Assembly (NCBI GenBank): GCA_029962745.1
Contig: CM057165.1
Location: 27,072,114-27,136,113 of the forward strand
Origin: Echinometra lucunter
Taxonomy: Eukaryota > Echinodermata > Echinoidea > Camarodonta > Echinometridae
DNA: 64,000 bases
Direction of reading: 5' to 3'
Below the pieces are notes generated by a model. It was given only the letters and a program-made list of their open reading frames with translations. It was not told where the DNA came from and did no database searches. This document shows positions 45,687 to 58,540 of this stretch, one piece after another; the first letter of the stretch is position 1; each line of letters starts with the position of its first letter. The translations under genes and the position numbers were made by a program.

Positions 45687-46578
45687 GTATGAACATACTT
45701 TATATATGACTTCTGTCATATTCAGTAGTCAGAGATGGTATTAAAATAAACTTGATTGAGGAAGTAATGAGTTACTGGTAAGAGTTTTCACATTTTCTGT
45801 GCAGAGTTTCAATTCCTGTACCAATTGGTCAGTTAAAAAAAAATGTATTACAGCCAATTGAAATGATAATACAGACTGAGATTTAATGATACGGTATTCA
45901 AAGTTAGAGCTATTATTTGAACATTTTGTCAGTACTCTGTCTACCGACACTATGTTTCTGTACAGAAAGACGTAAATGATGTCATTAAAAGACCCTTAGT
46001 TTTGTATACATTTTATCATCTGTAGTAGTTAGACATATGAGCATCTACATTGCTTTCCCCCAAAAGTTATTGGTTGTAAAAATTATCGCTATCTGAGCAT
46101 TAAAAAGTATTTTCAGGAAATGTTACACATGTACCTGTGGATAGCCCAGTGTCCTCTTTACCAGATGGAAAAACGTTTGACTACAGCACTAGTTGATACA
46201 ACTGAATAACTGCAATCTGCATTGCAGACATGTAGGTATGGGGTCCGCCTACTTGACTGAAGGACCGCGAGACCGAAGGTTCGCAAGACCGAAGGCCCGC
46301 GAAGCCGACTTTTCTTGTATCGTATTTTCCTTCATCACAAATAATGGGCTTACTTCGAACCATCGGGTAATCGCGTAACCCGACCTTTCGTGAAAACAGC
46401 CCCCTGTATTTACGAAAGGTCAGGTAAATCGTGTGGTACAAATGTGATTTTTAGCAATTGTGGTCATTGACATAAGACTAATCCTTTACGCGAATATTCG
46501 TGAGAAAACTACCTTAAAATGATGAAGTATCGGGTAAAAAAAATAAATTTTGATATTAATCCATTTATGATATGCAAG

Positions 46579-47707
46579 CAGTGGCGTAACAACCGGGAGG
46601 GGGGCTGGGGGGGCAGAGTGCCCCCCTGAATTTCAGGATTTCAGCGGGAAAATCCACCAAACCTCCGGGAAAAAATTAAAGGAAGGGAAAGGAAGACAAA
46701 GGAAGGGATAAAGGGAAAGGAAGAAGAAGAAAGGGAAAGGAAGAAGAAAGGGAAAGAAAGAAGAAGAAAGGAAAAGAAAGGAGAAAGGGAAGAAAGAAGG
46801 AGAAAGGGAAAGGAAAACAGGCAGAGAATTACACCACTCAGACTTAATTACCGGGAAATTTTTGGCTATGCATATGTCCCCCCACCCCATAACAGGCAGA
46901 GAGCGTAAGAAGAGCGGGAACTGACCGTGCAAAAACGCCGGAGCTTCCGCGCTTTGCGCGGGAGGGGGAAACTCCCCCCTCCCTGCACCCTCCCCCCGAG
47001 GGAGCACTACCGTCCTACTAAAATGAGATCCTAGTTACGCCGGAGAAGATAGACTTTATTACCGACAACTAGTAATTCAAAGAAACGTCGGAGATTCCGC
47101 GCTTCGCGCAGGAGGGGGGAAACGCTCCCTCCCTGCACCCTCCCCTCTAGGGAGCACTACATTGGCGTAAATTCAAGGGGGTAGGGGGATCTATCACCCC
47201 CACTTGGGGGAGAGGGGGAATGGTGTGTACAGATCCCCCCCCCCCCCCCCCCCATGCAGACACACTTTTTAAGGAATAAAATATATTTCAATTAATCAGT
47301 AAGTAAAAATTCTGAATATCTATCATAAACAACCATTATATTTTAGAATTTCTATTTGAAAATGCTATTGAAAACAAAAAAGTGGTTATTTTTGGCTCGC
47401 TCGCTTCGCTCACTCGTCAATATTTTAGGATTTCCATCCGAAAATGCGATTAAAATTGAGAAAAGTGGTTATTTTTGGGCTCGCTCGCAAAATAGTTATG
47501 AAAATGTGTGTGACAGGGAAAAAAAAAAATCATTAAAAAATGTTTTTCGTCCCCACTCCTCAAATTGATTTACGCCGGTGGAGCACTACCGTCCTCCTAA
47601 AATGCAGTCCTAGCTACCCCACAGATTCTAGACATAGACTAGTTACCAGGAAATTTTGGGCTCTGCCCCCCCCCCCCCCCCGATAACAGGTACCTGTTAC
47701 GCCCCTG
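46579..47707. mobile_element. hAT-like element, GC-rich interior
   Basis: The ends are CAGTGGCGTAACAACC and, inverted, CAGGGGCGTAACAGG. The flanks are TATGCAAG at the left and TATAATGCAAG at the right, so a duplication of ATGCAAG is likely but offset by 4 nt. The interior has a GGAAAGGAAG-type purine tract (46680-46820) and two GCGCTTCGCGC...GGGAGCACTAC segments. It hosts the element at 47160-47580. Confidence 0.6.
47160..47580. mobile_element. hAT-like element nested in 46579-47707
   Basis: It has a perfect 8-bp duplication GAGCACTA (47152-47159 and 47581-47588). The ends are CATTGGCGTAAAT and, inverted, CACCGGCGTAAAT. It holds G and C runs and two of the AAAATGCGATT...CTCGCTCGC units also seen at 34652-34878, so those units belong to this element family. 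Confidence 0.78.
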
Positions 47708-48929
47708 TATAATGCAAGTACTTCAGTTTCATTATAATTAGGTTCCAGTCTGTCGAATTTTAACGTATTAACAGACTTCCATGGAAATGCCAAATATATA
47801 TCTTTTCTTTACAATCACTGATCATGGGGGGGGGGGGGGGGGGGGTGGCTAATCACGTGCGATGATAACATTTGGGTGAATGCGTGGGAAGACCTATACC
47901 AAAGAATTTTTAAAATTAATATCCATAAAGGTATATGGCTTGTAGATGTACGACCTTGATCTTCAAAAGATAATGCACTTTGAAAATCTGATAAATTTAA
48001 TCAACACAAAACACGTATACATTGCAATTATCTCCTTCACAAACTCTCCACTACTCCATCCTTTCCCATTCTCTGTCGCTCCCCCCCCCCCCCCTTTCTC
48101 TCTCTCTCTCGGACATCCTCGACTTTTCATCAAATAATCTCGCCTGAATTGATTTTTCATCTCTTTCTTCCTGTATCTATCTCTGTCTCTCTTTCCAACC
48201 CTTTCCATCTCTCTTGAACACACCCTCTTGGTTGCTTCATTTTTCACCTACCCCCATATTCATTTCATAAGAGGGGGCTTCAGTATTTTCTTACTTGTGC
48301 ATGTATACATGTATTACAATTATCATATTCTTTTAAAAATTGCTGGGGATTACACAATCAATATCAAAGTACACTTGTAGTAAAAAAAAAATGGAACTGC
48401 TATGTAATGATTATTTTTCTGCACGGTGATTACAGTCTTGTACAGGTTAAAATAGGTTCATTCCGATAAAAAGGAAACTACATCAGCCTTCATTCATCAC
48501 TTAAAAGTAAAATATATTTCGTATTACTCACAACAATTTTTAAAAATCATATACTCTGTTCACAACTTACAACAAAATAGAATAGACTATAGAGTTTTAC
48601 ATCACTACCATTCAAATGTTAGTAATTCAAATTGCCAGCATGTATCAAGGCCCAATAGAATCCTTTTCTACTTTAAATAATACTTGTAAATAAATCATTA
48701 ACAGAGCTCATAGTCAGATGTTGTGCACAACTCAGGAAGAATGAGCTATTCCACATCCCTTTAGAAGAAATTAATAAAATTAATTAAAACGCAACTGAAA
48801 ACAGTAATTTTGAAACTTACATACTCATCATTCAATTCAAATTACTAGTACACTGTACTGAATTTATGAATTTTCAAATCCTCAAATGAAACAATAATCT
48901 GCTGCAAGAGTTTCAAATAATTCGCACAC

Positions 48930-49077
48930 ACCTATGGGGAGGGGTTTAGTTAAAAAAAAATAATGCAATTATTTGTTTTGTAACTTTGTTTAATGACATA
49001 GCAAAAAAATTTGTATGTCCATAATAATCCGAAATTGTTGACTGCATATCAATAAATTTGAATTGAATTGAATTGTG
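48930..49077 (+). mobile_element. LINE 3' end fragment with (TTGAA) tail
   Basis: The segment contains GGGGAGGGGTTTAGTTAAAA and ends AATAAATTTGAATTGAATTG. It is laid out like the 3' ends at 15973 and 55290 but has a different terminal repeat. No coding part is attached. Confidence 0.5.
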
Positions 49078-50320
49078 GGTTGGGTTACTGCTCCTGTCCC
49101 CTCCCCCCCCCCCCCCCCCCTGCTGCATACAGGGCCATGACTCCTCACTCATTGAGAGACAGATCTCCAAAGCAGGGGTCCAATGCAATGAAGAGTAGAA
49201 GCTGAATTCTTTCTATTAAAGAAAACAAGATGAGATTGAAAGTTAACTTGAATTAGGATAAATGCAAAGTACATGTACAAATTATGGACAGTAGGAGCAC
49301 TAAATATTTACCTTTGCAGACCAAGGTTTATAAATCATTTTAGTTTATTTCATAAAACTCAATACAATTGAAATTTATACAACAGAAATTTAGAACAATA
49401 CACACATTGAACAATAAATATCTCAACTTGAAATTTAATAATAAAAAACAAACTTGCAAATGAAATGAGAGGAAATCAGAAAACAAAATATAGTTTCTGC
49501 TTGTATAGCAAAAATGAACAAGTAAAACTGAACAATTATTTAGCTTTAACTAAGCAATACATTTCTTAATGAAGTGTAAGCAAGAAATGTTGGTGAGATA
49601 TTTAGATCCAGGTGTCCATGAAAATCAAGAAAAATATTCATCGTGCCAGACTGATGAAATTTTCAAAGGAGACAATAATAATAATAAAAAAATGTTACAA
49701 ATAAATTCAAGAATGGGTGTATTTGCAACCAAGGCCTGGCTGAATATTGACATACCTGTACATGTAGCAACCTTATTAAATTCATGCAGAATTCACTTAC
49801 CTTCCACAACTGGAGTGGTAGACTAACTCATTTCTTGCAGAAACTTTCTTCAGTCTCAGTCAACAAGCAATCATCACCTACATCTCCAACATGATGTGGA
49901 TGCAGACATAAATGCAGCAGTAAGTTTCAACCTAGGCATGTTCAATCTGATGAACAGAGTCAAAACAAATAAATGAATGGGATGCTCTGATCTACCTCTC
50001 AAAAAAGAAAATAATTTTTCATGACACTGTTGGAGTCTATAGATATACCAACATCCATGAAGAAGTAGGAGCAAGATTAAATCAGTGGTGTAACAACCAG
50101 GGGCAGGGTAGGGAGGGAGGGACAGAGTGCCCCCTGAAGATTTCAGCGGAAAAATCCACCAAACCACCACAAAAAAAATGAAAGGGAAAGGAATAAAAAG
50201 GAAGGGAGAAAGGGAAAGAGAGAAGAAAAGGGAGAAAGAAGAAGAGATATGGAAAAAAAAAAGAGGAAAAGGGGGGGGGGGGGGGCAAAGCCAAAAATTT
50301 CCTGGTAAGTAAATTTAGAA

Positions 50321-50472
50321 TCGGTGGCATAGTTAGGATTTCACTTGAGGGGGTGGTAGTCTTTCCCTCCCTGCACTCTCCCCCTTTGGAGTGCGCTTCG
50401 CACGCTCAGTGTTTCGAATGCTTTGTGTACTCACTACCGCCCCCCTCAAGTGAAATCATAACTATGCCACTG
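50321..50472. mobile_element. Small palindromic element inside 50083-50670
   Basis: CGGTGGCATAGTTAGGATTT plus CACTTGAGGGGG at the left is the inverse of CCCCCTCAAGTGAAAT plus CATAACTATGCCACTG at the right. The interior contains GCGCTTCGCACGCTC. Confidence 0.7.
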
Positions 50473-50529
50473 ATTCTTGACTGAGTAACGTGAGTTACTC
50501 CTACCCCCCCTCCCCCCGATAACAGGAAC

Positions 50530-50659
50530 CAGGGCTGCGTTTCACGAAACCGTCATAAGTCTTGACATCCCATTGAAACGCGTGTTGTAGAATTAACACG
50601 CGTTTCTATGGGATGTCCATGAACTGAGACTTATGACGGTTTCGTGAAACGCAGCCCTG
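50530..50659. mobile_element. 130-bp hairpin MITE, near-perfect arms
   Basis: CAGGGCTGCGTTTCACGAAA and the following CCGTCATAAGTC are exactly inverted at the right end (GACTTATGACGG then TTTCGTGAAACGCAGCCCTG). The inner arms also pair (GACATCCCAT / ATGGGATGTC; AACGCGTGTT / AACACGCGTT). It interrupts the terminal repeat of its host element. Confidence 0.85.
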
Positions 50660-52974
50660 TTACACCGCTGGATTAAATCGTACCTAGTCTCATTATGCTG
50701 TCTTTGAAATCTGAACTTAAACTGTACACACAGTCATAGACCCCCGCCTCGCCCTCCCCCTTGCTTTACATGCTTTACACAGCTATACATCATGCAACAA
50801 TTTAGGATAACCGATTCGTCAACTCGCCAACACACTATGCATGTAGGTGGGATAAAATAAACGTTGAATCTCACTGTCAACCGTTTTTGCATTGCATTTA
50901 CAGTCATAGGCAGTCCGCCTGAAAGTCTGGGCAAGATGTTGCGTCGTGACAGGGTGCTTAGCGCAATGCAGCGGTAACATGAGCTGCCGACGATGAAAAG
51001 AGTTTACAAAGTTCGTGAGATATAGCACATAATTTCATGACATACAGCTCAGGACAGTTCTTTGAAAATATAAAGAAATTAACGCAAATTTGGCACAATG
51101 TAGAACTCATTATGAATAGATTCTATTTTTTGACAAATTAGCGAAATTTAAACTGTACTCACCTCTGGACTTTCCGAGGCAAAGGCTGACTTTGTGCGAA
51201 TCAAATACTAGCTTTTATTCAAGCCGTTTTTCGTCAAATTATTTGTTGTAGAAATGTGCGTTAAGGACGCAACCCTTCGTATATTTGCTAGCTAATTTCT
51301 ACGAAGTATCAGGTTAATGGACCTGACTTTTCGTAGATTTAACTGGTATATTTCTCAAATGGTGAACCCGACCTTTCGTAAATAAAGGGGGCTTTTTTTC
51401 ATGAAAGGTCGCTTTACGCGATTACACGGCCCGACGCGAAGACCCGATGGTTCGAAGTAAGCCCAAATAATGCGCTATTAGTATATAAAATAATTATGTC
51501 TCCTTTAGCATGTTTAGTCCCCTCATAAGTACCTCTTTGAAAAACATTAAAAATCTATGCTATATAGAGAAAAGCTAAAATGAAAAATTAACCAACTCCA
51601 AAACAGGCTTTACTTACTGTAATCTCAGTATATATGACATCATTTGGTGTAAAAAGTATCGGCCAAGCAATTACTAGTAGGATTTGTCGGCTTTGCAGAT
51701 GTCGGAGGAGCATTATGTCGTCCGAGTGAATGCCATTGTTTAATAATTAAACTTCCTTCTGGCACTGGAGTTGGTCAGAGAGGTGTGACATTATAAATTT
51801 AGATTACAATTTGCTATTTTCGGCCTCGCGCGGCATCTCACGGGCCCTCGGTCTCGCAGGCCTTCGGTGAAGTGGGTTGTAACCGTAGGTATCATGATCA
51901 TTCTTGTTTGGTTCAGTGATAAAGCACAAGGAGACAGGTTTTGTCATGTCATTCCACCTGCCGAACAAAACAAGGTAAAGAATTATTGATAAGATATCAA
52001 GACTCTTCCCTCAAAGAAAATGTTTGTCATGATACTAAATACATTTGAATTGCAGATTGCAGTTTTTCAATTGTCAACTTACTTTTATTTTTAATGAATG
52101 AGTGTATGATTGGTCAGTTGCTTTTCTGATTGATGGAGTAATTGATTGGATTGACTTGTTTATGAATGATTGATTGATTGACTTATTGCCTGATCATTCT
52201 GCATGACTATGCAAGCTGATGTTATTTTCATGGCATTGAAGTTATGCTAGCTTAAAAATTTCAAAACAATTAATTATGCAATTGGTCCCCCAAGCATGAC
52301 ATGTTAATGAGATATGTCATAACATAACACATAATTTGTCAGAAAGTCCTCAGAATAACGCTACTTACAGCTTCGCTGATACCAACCAGCACAAGTACCA
52401 CTTCTTGTCAAGACCGAATGCACTCTCCATGAAAATATTTTGAAATATTTAGTTGTGGAAACTTTTTCCAACTGTAAACTCTTGAGGGGGGGGGGGGGGG
52501 GGGACACACTTTTCTGTTCTCTGTATCCCAGACTCCCAGGTTAGTGAAATATAGTGAGGTTAGTAAAATATACGAAAAAGAAGAAGCAAAAATTCTGTTG
52601 GATAGGGGTTTTTGTGTGTTATGTTTTGTATGAAATGGTAAATATTTGGTGAGTTATTCAACTGTGACCTGAGAGAAAGGTGAGGTTAGGTCAGGATATT
52701 TAGTGTCTAGAAGCGTTCTTGTCAGAACAGGTAGTACCTTTGTATGGAATCCATGATGAATGAGATACTATAAACATACTTTTTTCTGCTGCAGTACCTA
52801 ATCTCTTTATGGACCCTTCAAAAATTGTGGAAATTGTCTTCCCTGTCATGTACTATGAAGATGCATAACACCCCCCCCCCATTTTTGTCAAATCTATGAC
52901 ATTTGCCAGCACTGTGGTTTACCATTTTGCCATCACCTGTACCTTGGACCCTGCTCTGCTCCCCAGTGACTAAC

Positions 52975-53648
52975 ACCGTGTTTACACAGTGACTCGGCTC
53001 GGGGGTTCGACACGCGAGCCGTGCCCAACACGGCAATTTTATGCTGTGTAAACGCGATCAGTGTGATCCGCGAGCCGTGTCGAACACGGCTTTTTTGATC
53101 CGCCAAAATCGTAGGTTTCAACCCGCGAGCCGAGTCAGACTCGCCTTTTTTTTCGTGTGTAAACAGAAAGCCGTGTCGAACCCGCATGACCTAGGTCAAA
53201 CACGGCATATCCGTATCCGATAGCGTGCGCGATATGCTCTCTAGTTCTGTGCTGTGCCCCTGCCTTCGCTCGGTTTTCGTAGGTAAAAATACTCCTTTTA
53301 GGGGTCGTAAAATTCTGTTGCTCATAAGATTCATTTAATAGATATGTGCTTTACTAAATTATTAACTTTATTGCAAAGATTACAAGTGAAAATTATCTCC
53401 GATCGCTGTTTAGTGTTTAACGTATGTGAACGTTGTGAAAATAGTACTCATTATGAACTCGGTGCTCGCCGTCAGTGGCAAATTTCCCGCATTTGTAACG
53501 TCTATTCTACTTCCGTACGTGATCCGCGGGCCGTGTCGAACTCGCCTTTTTTGTTTCAGTATAAACGCGATCACAGTTGCCCTCTTCCCAGCGTTCGACC
53601 CTGCTTGAGGATTCAACACTCGAGCCGAGTCGTGTGTAAACACGGTAT
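52975..53648. mobile_element. TIR element with iterated CGAGCCGTGTCGAACACGG-like motifs
   Basis: The left end is ACCGTGTTTACACAGTGACT followed by CGGCTCG. The right end, inverted, is ACCGTGTTTACACACGACTC followed by GGCTCG. Motifs close to GCGAGCCGTGTCGAACACGG occur near 52998, 53070, 53123, 53168 and 53526. It is more CpG-rich than its surroundings. No transposase is seen and the target duplication is uncertain. Confidence 0.7.
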
Positions 53649-54707
53649 AAAGGAAAGAACTCTGTGTGTTTTTTTTTTCTTTTAAAGTTCACCTTTTCTG
53701 GATTTGGGGTACGTTTTATATGCTGTACATATCATGATAAAGAAATTCATGACCCCCCCCCCCTCAGTTTTGAACTAAAGAAATTTAAAAAGAAGGCACC
53801 TCCACAGGTTTCTTCATAAAACATATTTTCATTTACTAAGAAACTCATTCTAGAGAGTTGCTTCATTAAATTGGATGGCATTACTGTAGTAGGGTCCATG
53901 CCTACATTTACAAAGAGAAATAACAAAGGAGTTGAAATAGACTGGCTCTGTAAATCCCCTTATCATTTGTTTATTTGGGTTTGTCATTCATTTAAATGCT
54001 AGCAAGGTAGAGTTTTATAATCCAATGATATTTGCTTGAGAATGAGTCATGGTCCTATTAACAGCCACTGATCAGTGATAACATCATGTAAACTGCTAAT
54101 GATTCAAAAGGCAGACAATCCAGGGTTTCCCTTTTAATATACACTGTACATGTAGACCTTATTTGGGTCATTTAAAAGGGTTCATTTTTACCTGGAAATG
54201 TAAAGTCTTTGAGGAAAAAATACATACCTTAACAGAATATGCAAGTATGCGGTGATGCAAAGAACAAAAATTAAAATAAATCAAAACAAAACAAAACAAA
54301 AAACAAACAAATAAATTATTGCTTTAAAAGTGCAGCAGAAAACTAGGAATCTATTAAAAGTAATTTTCGTACATCTGTAATACATGAGTTTATGATGTTG
54401 ACTGTGTTGGTTTCCAAGCAGTAATATAAAATCCTATTGCTGAATAAACTTGGTTTCATTCAGCGTAATGTGTAATCATTTTTTCCCCATTTAAGTTAGA
54501 AGTTAGTGAAATAGTTCACCCTTACATTATGTTGACACCATAGTCTACCAGTATTACATTTGATAATAGGCCTGCACCTGTATACCAGAGATGCCACATG
54601 TCTACTAAATGTCATAACAAAGCTCTAACCTCTTGTAGTTATTAACCCACATTTTAACTCCTAGATGCCAACTAGTAACTAGTGAGGGAAAGCAAGATCC
54701 AGTTCCT

Positions 54708-55068
54708 TAAAGGGAAAGTCCACCCTAGAAGTTTCACTGTTTTAATAAAAGGAGATAAATTTGAACAGCATTTTAAAAAAGAAATGAGTGAAATCGGTTA
54801 AAGAATAAGAAAATTATACTCATTTACATTTTCTAGTAAACTACTCTTAGCTCTGCAAATTGGCAACACTGATGACATAAATCATCATCACGCATAACTT
54901 CAGATAAATTTCTTTCATTTTCATTTTTATTTCACCTTACTTCCACTCATCATACGCAAATCGTATTCTGGGGCACCCAAAGACTGCGCGTGGTTTCTTT
55001 TTATTTTTTGTAAGCCAGCGGTCTTTGTTTTTGTCCTGTATCTGTATGTGTGTGTATTTTGTTTCTGT

Positions 55069-55103
<35 letters not shown>

Positions 55104-55925
55104 ATGAAGGTGTGTGCCTCTGTGTGTGTACATGTTACTCGATTTGTTTGGCTTTTTCCTTTTGTTCGTCTTTGTATTTATCCCTTTTATAATCCTTTTT
55201 TTAATCAATTTTTTTCATCCCTTGTAACTATTTTAAAAAATAAAAATTTATAAGTAAAATTCATATTTTCACACACGTATTTTCTTTTGAGGGGTTTGCA
55301 CAATACAAGCCTGGCTTTTTAGCATTCCCCTCCATTTTCAATGTTTATTTATGTGCTTAATTTGCAAAATTTAACTTTGACAATTTCTTATGCAATGATT
55401 ATGTAATTATTTTGTATGTACAAATTATGTATGTTGTACAACCATGTATGTTATTTTGAGTTGAAAATTATGTATCTTATATCTGAGTTGAAAATGGAAA
55501 AATAAATGAAATGAAAATGAAATGAAAATGAAATGAAAATGAAATATGCGAGCAGGTCTCCACTCACTTTGTACATGAAATTTCACATTTTCTCAATTTT
55601 CTTGAAAGTTACACATTTTCTAACCCCCATAGTCAATGTATGTTCAGAAGAATTGCTTTTTACATAAACTTTGACTATGGGGTAAGAAAATGTGTAACTT
55701 CCAAGAAAATTGAGAAAATGTGAAATTTCAGCTACAAAGTGAATGGAGACCTGCTCTTGTATGATGTCATCAGTGTTGCCAATTTGCAGAGCCAAGAGTA
55801 ATTTACTTGAAAATGTAAATGATTGTAATTTTCTTATTCTGTGACTGATTTTGCTCATTTCTTTTTTGAAAATGCTGTTCAAATTTATCTCCTTTTATTG
55901 AAACAGTGAAACTTCTTGGGTAACT
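54708..55925. mobile_element. Long palindromic element split by a LINE 3' end
   Basis: The left arm, 54708-54885 (GAAGTTTCACTGTTTTAATA, CTCTGCAAATTGGCAACACT), is the inverse of the right arm, 55757-55925. The arms continue after the split: 55548-55645 is the inverse of 55668-55756 (GAAATTTCACATTTTCTCAA / TTGAGAAAATGTGAAATTTC). The left arm is broken at about 54886-55545 by the inserted LINE. Confidence 0.75.
54886..55545 (+). mobile_element. CR1-like LINE 3' end, inserted in a palindrome
   Basis: The last 250 nt (55290-55543) match 15973-16213 and end in AAATGAAATG repeats. Upstream it includes a (TG)n run (55071-55102) and extends further than the copy at 15973, so that copy is a shorter truncation. 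Confidence 0.65.
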
Positions 55926-56091
55926 GAGCAGCAAACATTGTGTGAAACCTTTTAAAATGGACAGCCCCAAATTCCTCTCAAGCCTTTCATCAATTGTATC
56001 ATTAGCTGAAAGAGTCAGAGATTTTAAGTATTCGTAAGACTGGCTTTAAATGATAGCATAACCAGACAATTGTAGCAATTGTGAGGGGTGT

Positions 56092-56961
56092 GGGGGGGGG
56101 GGGGGGAGAGGATGAATAAAGGGAATTATAGCAAATGAGTGAACATTTTGTTTCCAACAAAATTTAGGAACGCCACTACTGAATACAATACATACCTTTC
56201 TGAGCTTTATCCTACACACAGTGGGGCCTGCAGCCTTACCTTCAATAAACTTGTTGAGTTTGTTATATAATTAACAATGAAATTTTCTGTTTGTTATTTC
56301 ATTCTGAAAATGTGTAAAAAGTATACAGTGTAGTTGACACTTCTGTACAGCCCCTGAACAAATTAGACTTGAATAAGTTTTATGTAGTATTACTATGTTG
56401 ACAGTCATTAAAGATGTGAAGTATCTCCATTGATACCCTTCCTGGCTGGAAATTCTGCAGTGGCTCTTAAAAAAATTTTGCTCACAGACAACACTGAGCA
56501 AGAGAAGAGGTCACCCTGTAATGGTCAATCATTTTAGACAATTATCACATTATCTCTTACCACAATTACACCGATTATGGCCAATATGGTAGTTAACAAT
56601 GATAGAGGTTACAACTGAAGTGTATCATCCTTCACTGTACAATCACAGGTTGTCTGTGGACACGTTTTCTTTTTTCTTTAATGAAGAGAAGATCTATTTA
56701 ATCCCCTTCAATGATCCTTGATCAGGTTCATGAGGATAATCTATGAGTAAATGAACCATGTAGTGATCTCAGATGAGCTTAACAGACCTCAAACCAACCT
56801 GGAGAATGTATGGAGAGCTAAGCAAGCTCATCAAGCTAATTTAAGTTTTGTGGAGAAAACTGCATAATAAAAAAGTTTAAAATGAAAATACCACAGAATG
56901 AGAATAGACTTTATATACATATACATATACATATACATATATATATATATATATATATATG
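56092..56961. repeat. G run and ATAC/AT simple repeat
   Basis: A G run lies at 56092-56106, and (ATAC)n followed by (AT)n lies at 56912-56961. Between them I see no gene or element. Confidence 0.7.
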
Positions 56962-58540
56962 TACCATGTAATTCATACAGTATTCAATATCAGAGTTGCC
57001 TGTATGGTTTTTGTATATATTAAAGCTTTACACAGTATTTCTTCCCAAGCAAATAGGGTCCCATTCAGATCTGGATCTGAAAGTTCATACAAGGTTCAGC
57101 AAATCATAACAAGTCAGTTTCTCCTTTTGAAATATAATGATTTATAGAAGTGCAATTTACTGGGGTATTTCACATCAGTAAATCTGTGCTCAGTTCCATG
57201 TAGACTGTCAGGAATGCTTCCGCTTACACAATCATTGTGAATACCAGTACTTGTTTATTTCTTCCATTCATTTTTGGTATTCAGTTGGAAAGTTTAGTGA
57301 ACTGCAATTTGTGGGCCTTCATGTCTGATTCAAAGAATGAAATATCAGAGTAAATAGGATGAGAATTTTAAGTAAGACTGTTGGCTTAGAATGTCAGTCA
57401 AGCATTTTGAGGAAGGTACAGATGAACAGTGCATATTTTTCAGAGAATGAAGTGGACAGTAACAAATTACATCTAGGGTCTGAACTGTTTTTGTAATTCA
57501 ACTAGTTAAGAAAGATTCCATATTTGCAACAAATCCACTATGGAAATTATGGAATGCTGAGTGCTGACTTATACATGTAGGCCTATTCTGATGACAGATT
57601 AATGTAGTGATAATGAATATAAAACTCCAATCAAATTATAAAAGAACTTCAAGGAAGCCTGCAAAAGTGGAAGCTATATCATTTCTTGATACAAACACAT
57701 GCGTTAACTAATTTGTCTGGTTTAGTACCTTGTAACTTGTAAGTTGCTAATGATGCTAAACTAACAGTGATCATAGTATGTCTGGTCACATCCGGTATTT
57801 ATGATGCTTTACTCTGCAGGAAAAGCATTTCATCCAAACTGTATAGTGCTTAAAGCTTCTGAATAATTATGTTCATCTTTGTTCTAGGACTTTATGTTTC
57901 CTCATGATTTATGTGATTTTATTCATATGTGTTTTTGAACTCACTCAGTAAATCCTGAAGTAAAGGCATACAGTACATCTGCCCCTCTGAATTTTTCTGG
58001 TTTGCTTCGCAGGTTGTTTTTCCTTTTCCCACAATTGTAGCATTTATTAGAATTCATTTTAGGAGTGGAGGAGGTTGATACAAAAGGACAAAGTTGTTCT
58101 CCTTATCATAGAAATATACCTGCCTGCCTGCCTGCAATGGAGAAGGTTCCTAGTGATTCCTTTCTAAAGGGAAGGTATAATTGCATCGTTCAGAAACTCA
58201 GTAGAGATATATAGGGATACATGCATGTCTGAAGAATGAAATTTCAATTTGGCAGTGATTATGATATTGCCCCAGGATGCTCATTGCCAGTATGGCTTAA
58301 CCTTAAAAGTGCACTTTGTTGCAGCTATTGAATCGTTGTGTATCTCAATTATGAAGTCTGTTCATTCATATACTCTTCCTGAACCTAGTGGCCTTTTGAA
58401 CTTTATTTTTTATCTGTCCTGGTAATGCTGATTTGATTTGGTAGTCGAACTTTGGATTGTTGAGTTTCAAGGGCTTTAAGCAATGAGTATGTTCACCTTT
58501 TTGTACTGCTTCTAGCTAAAGTACCTGTGTGCTTTATAAA

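Larger units (their letters stand above)
50083..50670. mobile_element. hAT-like element, same family as 46579-47707
   Basis: It has a perfect 8-bp duplication GATTAAAT (50075-50082 and 50671-50678). The ends are CAGTGGTGTAACAACC and, inverted, CAGCGGTGTAACAGG. Like its relative it contains GATTTCAGCGG-AAAATCCACCAAACC and a purine tract. Two small inverted-repeat elements sit inside it. Confidence 0.8.
46197..52076. repeat. Large inverted pair enclosing a 5.9-kb repeat nest
   Basis: Left-arm sequence 46239-46420 (GACCGAAGG...CCCGCGAAG, GGGCTTACTTCGAACCATCG, CGACCTTTCGTGAAAACAGC) is found inverted at 51370-51475 and 51828-51890. The outermost AACTGCAATCTGCA (46210) is matched by TGCAGATTGCAGTT (52054-52067). 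Arms are interrupted by insertions or deletions, mainly on the right side. It may be one large old transposon or two convergent copies of a smaller one; no target duplication is clear. Confidence 0.55.

Noticed and set aside
46193..46378. A coding gene in the GACCGAAGG-rich segment
   Set aside because: The sequence is the arm of an inverted dispersed repeat that is also present at 51.4-51.9 kb with different frames.
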